Positions 62,047 to 64,000 of a stretch of DNA of 64,000 nt are shown piece by piece; the first letter of the stretch is position 1; each line of letters opens with the position of its first letter. A model generated the notes under the pieces. That model ran no database searches. It had not been told where the DNA came from and saw nothing but the letters and a program-made list of their open reading frames with translations. The translations under genes and the position numbers were made by a program. Source of the DNA: TM7 phylum sp. oral taxon 349 (GTDB lineage Bacteria > Patescibacteriota > Saccharimonadia > Saccharimonadales > Saccharimonadaceae); NCBI GenBank assembly GCA_018127705.1, contig CP072328.1:186001-250000 (forward strand), in the 5' to 3' direction.

Positions 62047-63762
62047 ATGTCCGTGATGAATGGCGGATTAATAAATAAGAGCAAAAAAGTTGGATTCACG
62101 ATAGATGAGTCGCTGCTTGACAATCCACGTAGCAGCGCAGGTGGAGAGGTGGATGGTGATGAGTTGTATATTGTAGAAGGTGCCCGTTGTGCAACTCAAG
62201 AATATGTAGCGTCTGTTGAAGATGGATTTGAACGTTCCGATTTCGTTAAGCATGGCGAACGTGTAGCAGGGTTGTTGTCGGCGTTTGTTGGCAGCGAAGT
62301 GCCGCAGGCGGCGATTGCGTCTGCTTTTATGCATGACCTCTCAGAACGTGCGCTTAATACGAATAATCCTCGGTATAATGAAGAGCGCGCTGAAGCAGCG
62401 CGGATTACGTTGCTCAACTTCTTGACAGACCCGCGGCTCAGCGACGAGGAGACGACATATATAAGCGAGTTGCTACGCGATATGCTTCTGGTTGATGGCG
62501 CCGCTGGCGAACATCGTTGCCGTATGGCTGATCATTCAACGAATCGCGGCAAACCGCTTGATCCGCAAATACAAAAAATGCTGAAAAGTCGATACAGGGG
62601 AGGTATTCCGTCGGAAGCGTGGGCGACAATTGAACCTATGATAGATCCGGAACATATTAGCGGTTTTCTAAAACAGGTTAATTTAGAGTCGGTGTTGATA
62701 AAAGCTTGTGAGGTACTTGATAATCTTATATACCCATCGTCAGATCGAGAGTCGGCGCGATTGCAAGACTTGATGGAAGCTGAGTCGTTCTATTCTCCGC
62801 TCTGTGAAGTTTTGGGCTACGAAGCATTGGCGGCGGCACTATCAAACGAAGCAAAACGTATTCGTTTAGAAAAACAAGGAAAGATTGATTCTCTCGCTGA
62901 AGCGGAGGACTTTGTGCGTGCTATTTCTACGTTGGATACGAGCAAATTGATAGGCGCAGCGCTTGGTGCAAGTGGAGCGATGGATTACGTATCAGTTGTG
63001 GGCGTAGATTCTGCAGGTAAATTTCCTGTTTGTATGGGCGAAGTCCCAGTGGGTAATGATAATGATCTTCGTGTTAAATTTCGTATTAAAAGTGTTGGAT
63101 CGCTCGCGAACAAAATTGACGGCAGTAAGAAGAGAAATGGCGACAACTACATGCCTATGGATATTCTAGGGATTACTGTTATATCAAATGATGAGGAGTC
63201 GTCGGCAATCAGCTTTGCGACGTTTTTAGCGGAAGATATTCTGAGGCGGGGAAGTGATAGTGCGTCGAGTATTATCCTAAAAGCAGCGCCAAGTAAACAA
63301 AGAGCTATCCATATTCAGGGCACAGAATCGTACGTCGAAACAGTCTGTTGTCAGCTTGACAAGCTTGGCATTGATCCTGATTTATATGCGTGTAAGATTG
63401 AGTCTGCGGATGACATTGAGCGTAGAGGCGTCAAGCGGCTCGAGGTGGCAAAAGTGACATACCTTTTACGCCAAACATTAGATGAGGACGACACGAGTGT
63501 TATATATGTGCCGACGGAAGTGCAATTTATCACGAAAGCTGAACGAGAACGCATGCGTCTTGGCGATATTGCCCACGTTATTTATAAATCCTTCAACCAG
63601 ACAAACTACACGTTTGATGAACAGAAAGAAGCTCGGAGACAATTCATAGAATTAATGACAACAATATACGGCCGAAAAAGCCGGTTAAATCCAAACAGTC
63701 TTGACACGAATGGACAGTCAGACGTGCGCGGACACGAATTTACCGAGTGGTTAACGCAATAA
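62047..63762 (+). CDS. Divergent RelA/SpoT-like protein with HD domain
   Basis: 571 residues. An HD phosphohydrolase-type domain with H69 (FVKHGERV) and H96-D97 (SAFMHDLSE), a further aspartate in CEVLDNLIYPSSD, then a region resembling the synthetase domain: FRIKSVGSLANKI, MDILGITVIS (D-x-x-G-x-R-x in relatives) and TEVQFITKAE ... AHVIYK (E-x-Q-x-x-T, H-x-x-Y-K). Spread and order fit a bifunctional (p)ppGpp enzyme, but several landmarks are altered, for example the arginine after the glycine is missing. No TGS or ACT domain. Confidence 0.55.
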   Translation: MSVMNGGLINKSKKVGFTIDESLLDNPRSSAGGEVDGDELYIVEGARCATQEYVASVEDGFERSDFVKHGERVAGLLSAFVGSEVPQAAIASAFMHDLSERALNTNNPRYNEERAEAARITLLNFLTDPRLSDEETTYISELLRDMLLVDGAAGEHRCRMADHSTNRGKPLDPQIQKMLKSRYRGGIPSEAWATIEPMIDPEHISGFLKQVNLESVLIKACEVLDNLIYPSSDRESARLQDLMEAESFYSPLCEVLGYEALAAALSNEAKRIRLEKQGKIDSLAEAEDFVRAISTLDTSKLIGAALGASGAMDYVSVVGVDSAGKFPVCMGEVPVGNDNDLRVKFRIKSVGSLANKIDGSKKRNGDNYMPMDILGITVISNDEESSAISFATFLAEDILRRGSDSASSIILKAAPSKQRAIHIQGTESYVETVCCQLDKLGIDPDLYACKIESADDIERRGVKRLEVAKVTYLLRQTLDEDDTSVIYVPTEVQFITKAERERMRLGDIAHVIYKSFNQTNYTFDEQKEARRQFIELMTTIYGRKSRLNPNSLDTNGQSDVRGHEFTEWLTQ

Positions 63763-63857
63763 AGAGACAATTGACTAGAGGCTTACGTATAGTGAAGATT
63801 GTCTTTATGGGCGTATCATTCTGGCGCACCGACTAGCCACAATGTTATACTAAGCAC

Positions 63858-64000
63858 ATGACACACGAGGTAGTCGTACAAACGGTAGATGAGCTGATAG
63901 CGCTTGGTGAGCGTATAGGCGCGCGACTTGCGGGCGGCGAGACGATTGAATTGGTCGGTGATATTGGCGCGGGCAAAACAATGCTGACGAAGGGGTTGGC
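63858..64000 (+). CDS. tsaE: TsaE (tRNA t6A synthesis ATPase), 3' end outside window
   Basis: First 47 codons only. MTHEVVVQTVDELIALGERI then P-loop LVGDIGAGKTMLTKGL is the TsaE pattern. Leaderless: TATACT at 63846-63851, six bases before the ATG. Works with TsaB/C/D in making t6A37 of ANN-decoding tRNAs. Confidence 0.9.
   Translation, partial: MTHEVVVQTVDELIALGERIGARLAGGETIELVGDIGAGKTMLTKGL

Overview
The window reads as chromosomal DNA of a Candidatus Saccharibacteria (TM7, Patescibacteria/CPR) episymbiont. The basis is small tightly packed genes, moderate GC, TGA used as a normal stop (so not the UGA-glycine code of Gracilibacteria or Absconditabacteria), a stripped-down housekeeping set, a type IV pilus locus, and many leaderless genes with a -10 box six bases before the start codon. 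The assignment is an inference from gene content; no 16S gene is present.

Layout. 0-3 kb: membrane proteins and a rimB-like/rimK pair, a tRNA-Lys and a frameshifted IS30 element. 4.8-15.2 kb: recombination and wall core, yebC-ruvC-PBP1-ruvA-(CDP-alcohol transferase-like), a probable compact RNase P RNA, a 1 kb gene desert, ruvB, a PH-domain membrane protein, a pilin-like gene and recA. 15.3-20.1 kb: a mobile-element landing zone between recA and recX and beyond it (intact IS1595, broken IS481-like element, a 194 bp MITE with perfect 9 bp target duplication, a decayed second IS1595) plus a small gene with a two-hairpin leader. 20.1-26.3 kb, minus strand: pilB-pilC-pilM-pilN-pilO-small membrane gene-PRC barrel. 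26.4-27.1 kb: an unusual run of simple tandem repeats and a 32 bp perfect palindrome. 27.4-36.7 kb: aspS, a MutY-like glycosylase without its iron-sulfur ligands, trmB, NUDIX, MazG-like, murC, several unknown small and membrane proteins, a CAT tRNA, an FtsB-like protein and the initiator tRNA. 36.9-41.4 kb: an operon of membrane protein, ATP-cone protein and a flavoprotein lacking its redox cysteines; rdgB; and a 1 kb segment bounded by a 39 bp duplication of the rdgB 3' end.

41.6-44.0 kb is the most unusual part. A segment bounded by 31 bp inverted repeats (29/31 identical) holds a two-helix membrane protein, a tRNA-like gene with an expanded anticodon loop placed just behind a terminator hairpin, a predicted ~45 nt RNA whose 5' half is antisense to the anticodon arm of that tRNA, a 95 nt long-hairpin RNA, another short terminated transcript, and a 69-residue protein. 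Next come tilS, ftsH, murJ and lepA. lepA is split: its N-terminal half is followed by an inserted block that brings a second, full C-terminal half, a three-gene operon led by a short IucA/IucC (NIS synthetase)-like protein, and a 5' piece of a second gmk that ends in the leftover 3' end of the first lepA. After that come an alpha/beta hydrolase, the intact gmk, the CIRCE-controlled hrcA-grpE and dnaK genes, an aspartoacylase-like protein, a HIT protein, a divergent RelA/SpoT-like protein and the start of tsaE.

All functional names come from motifs read by eye; no database search was possible.
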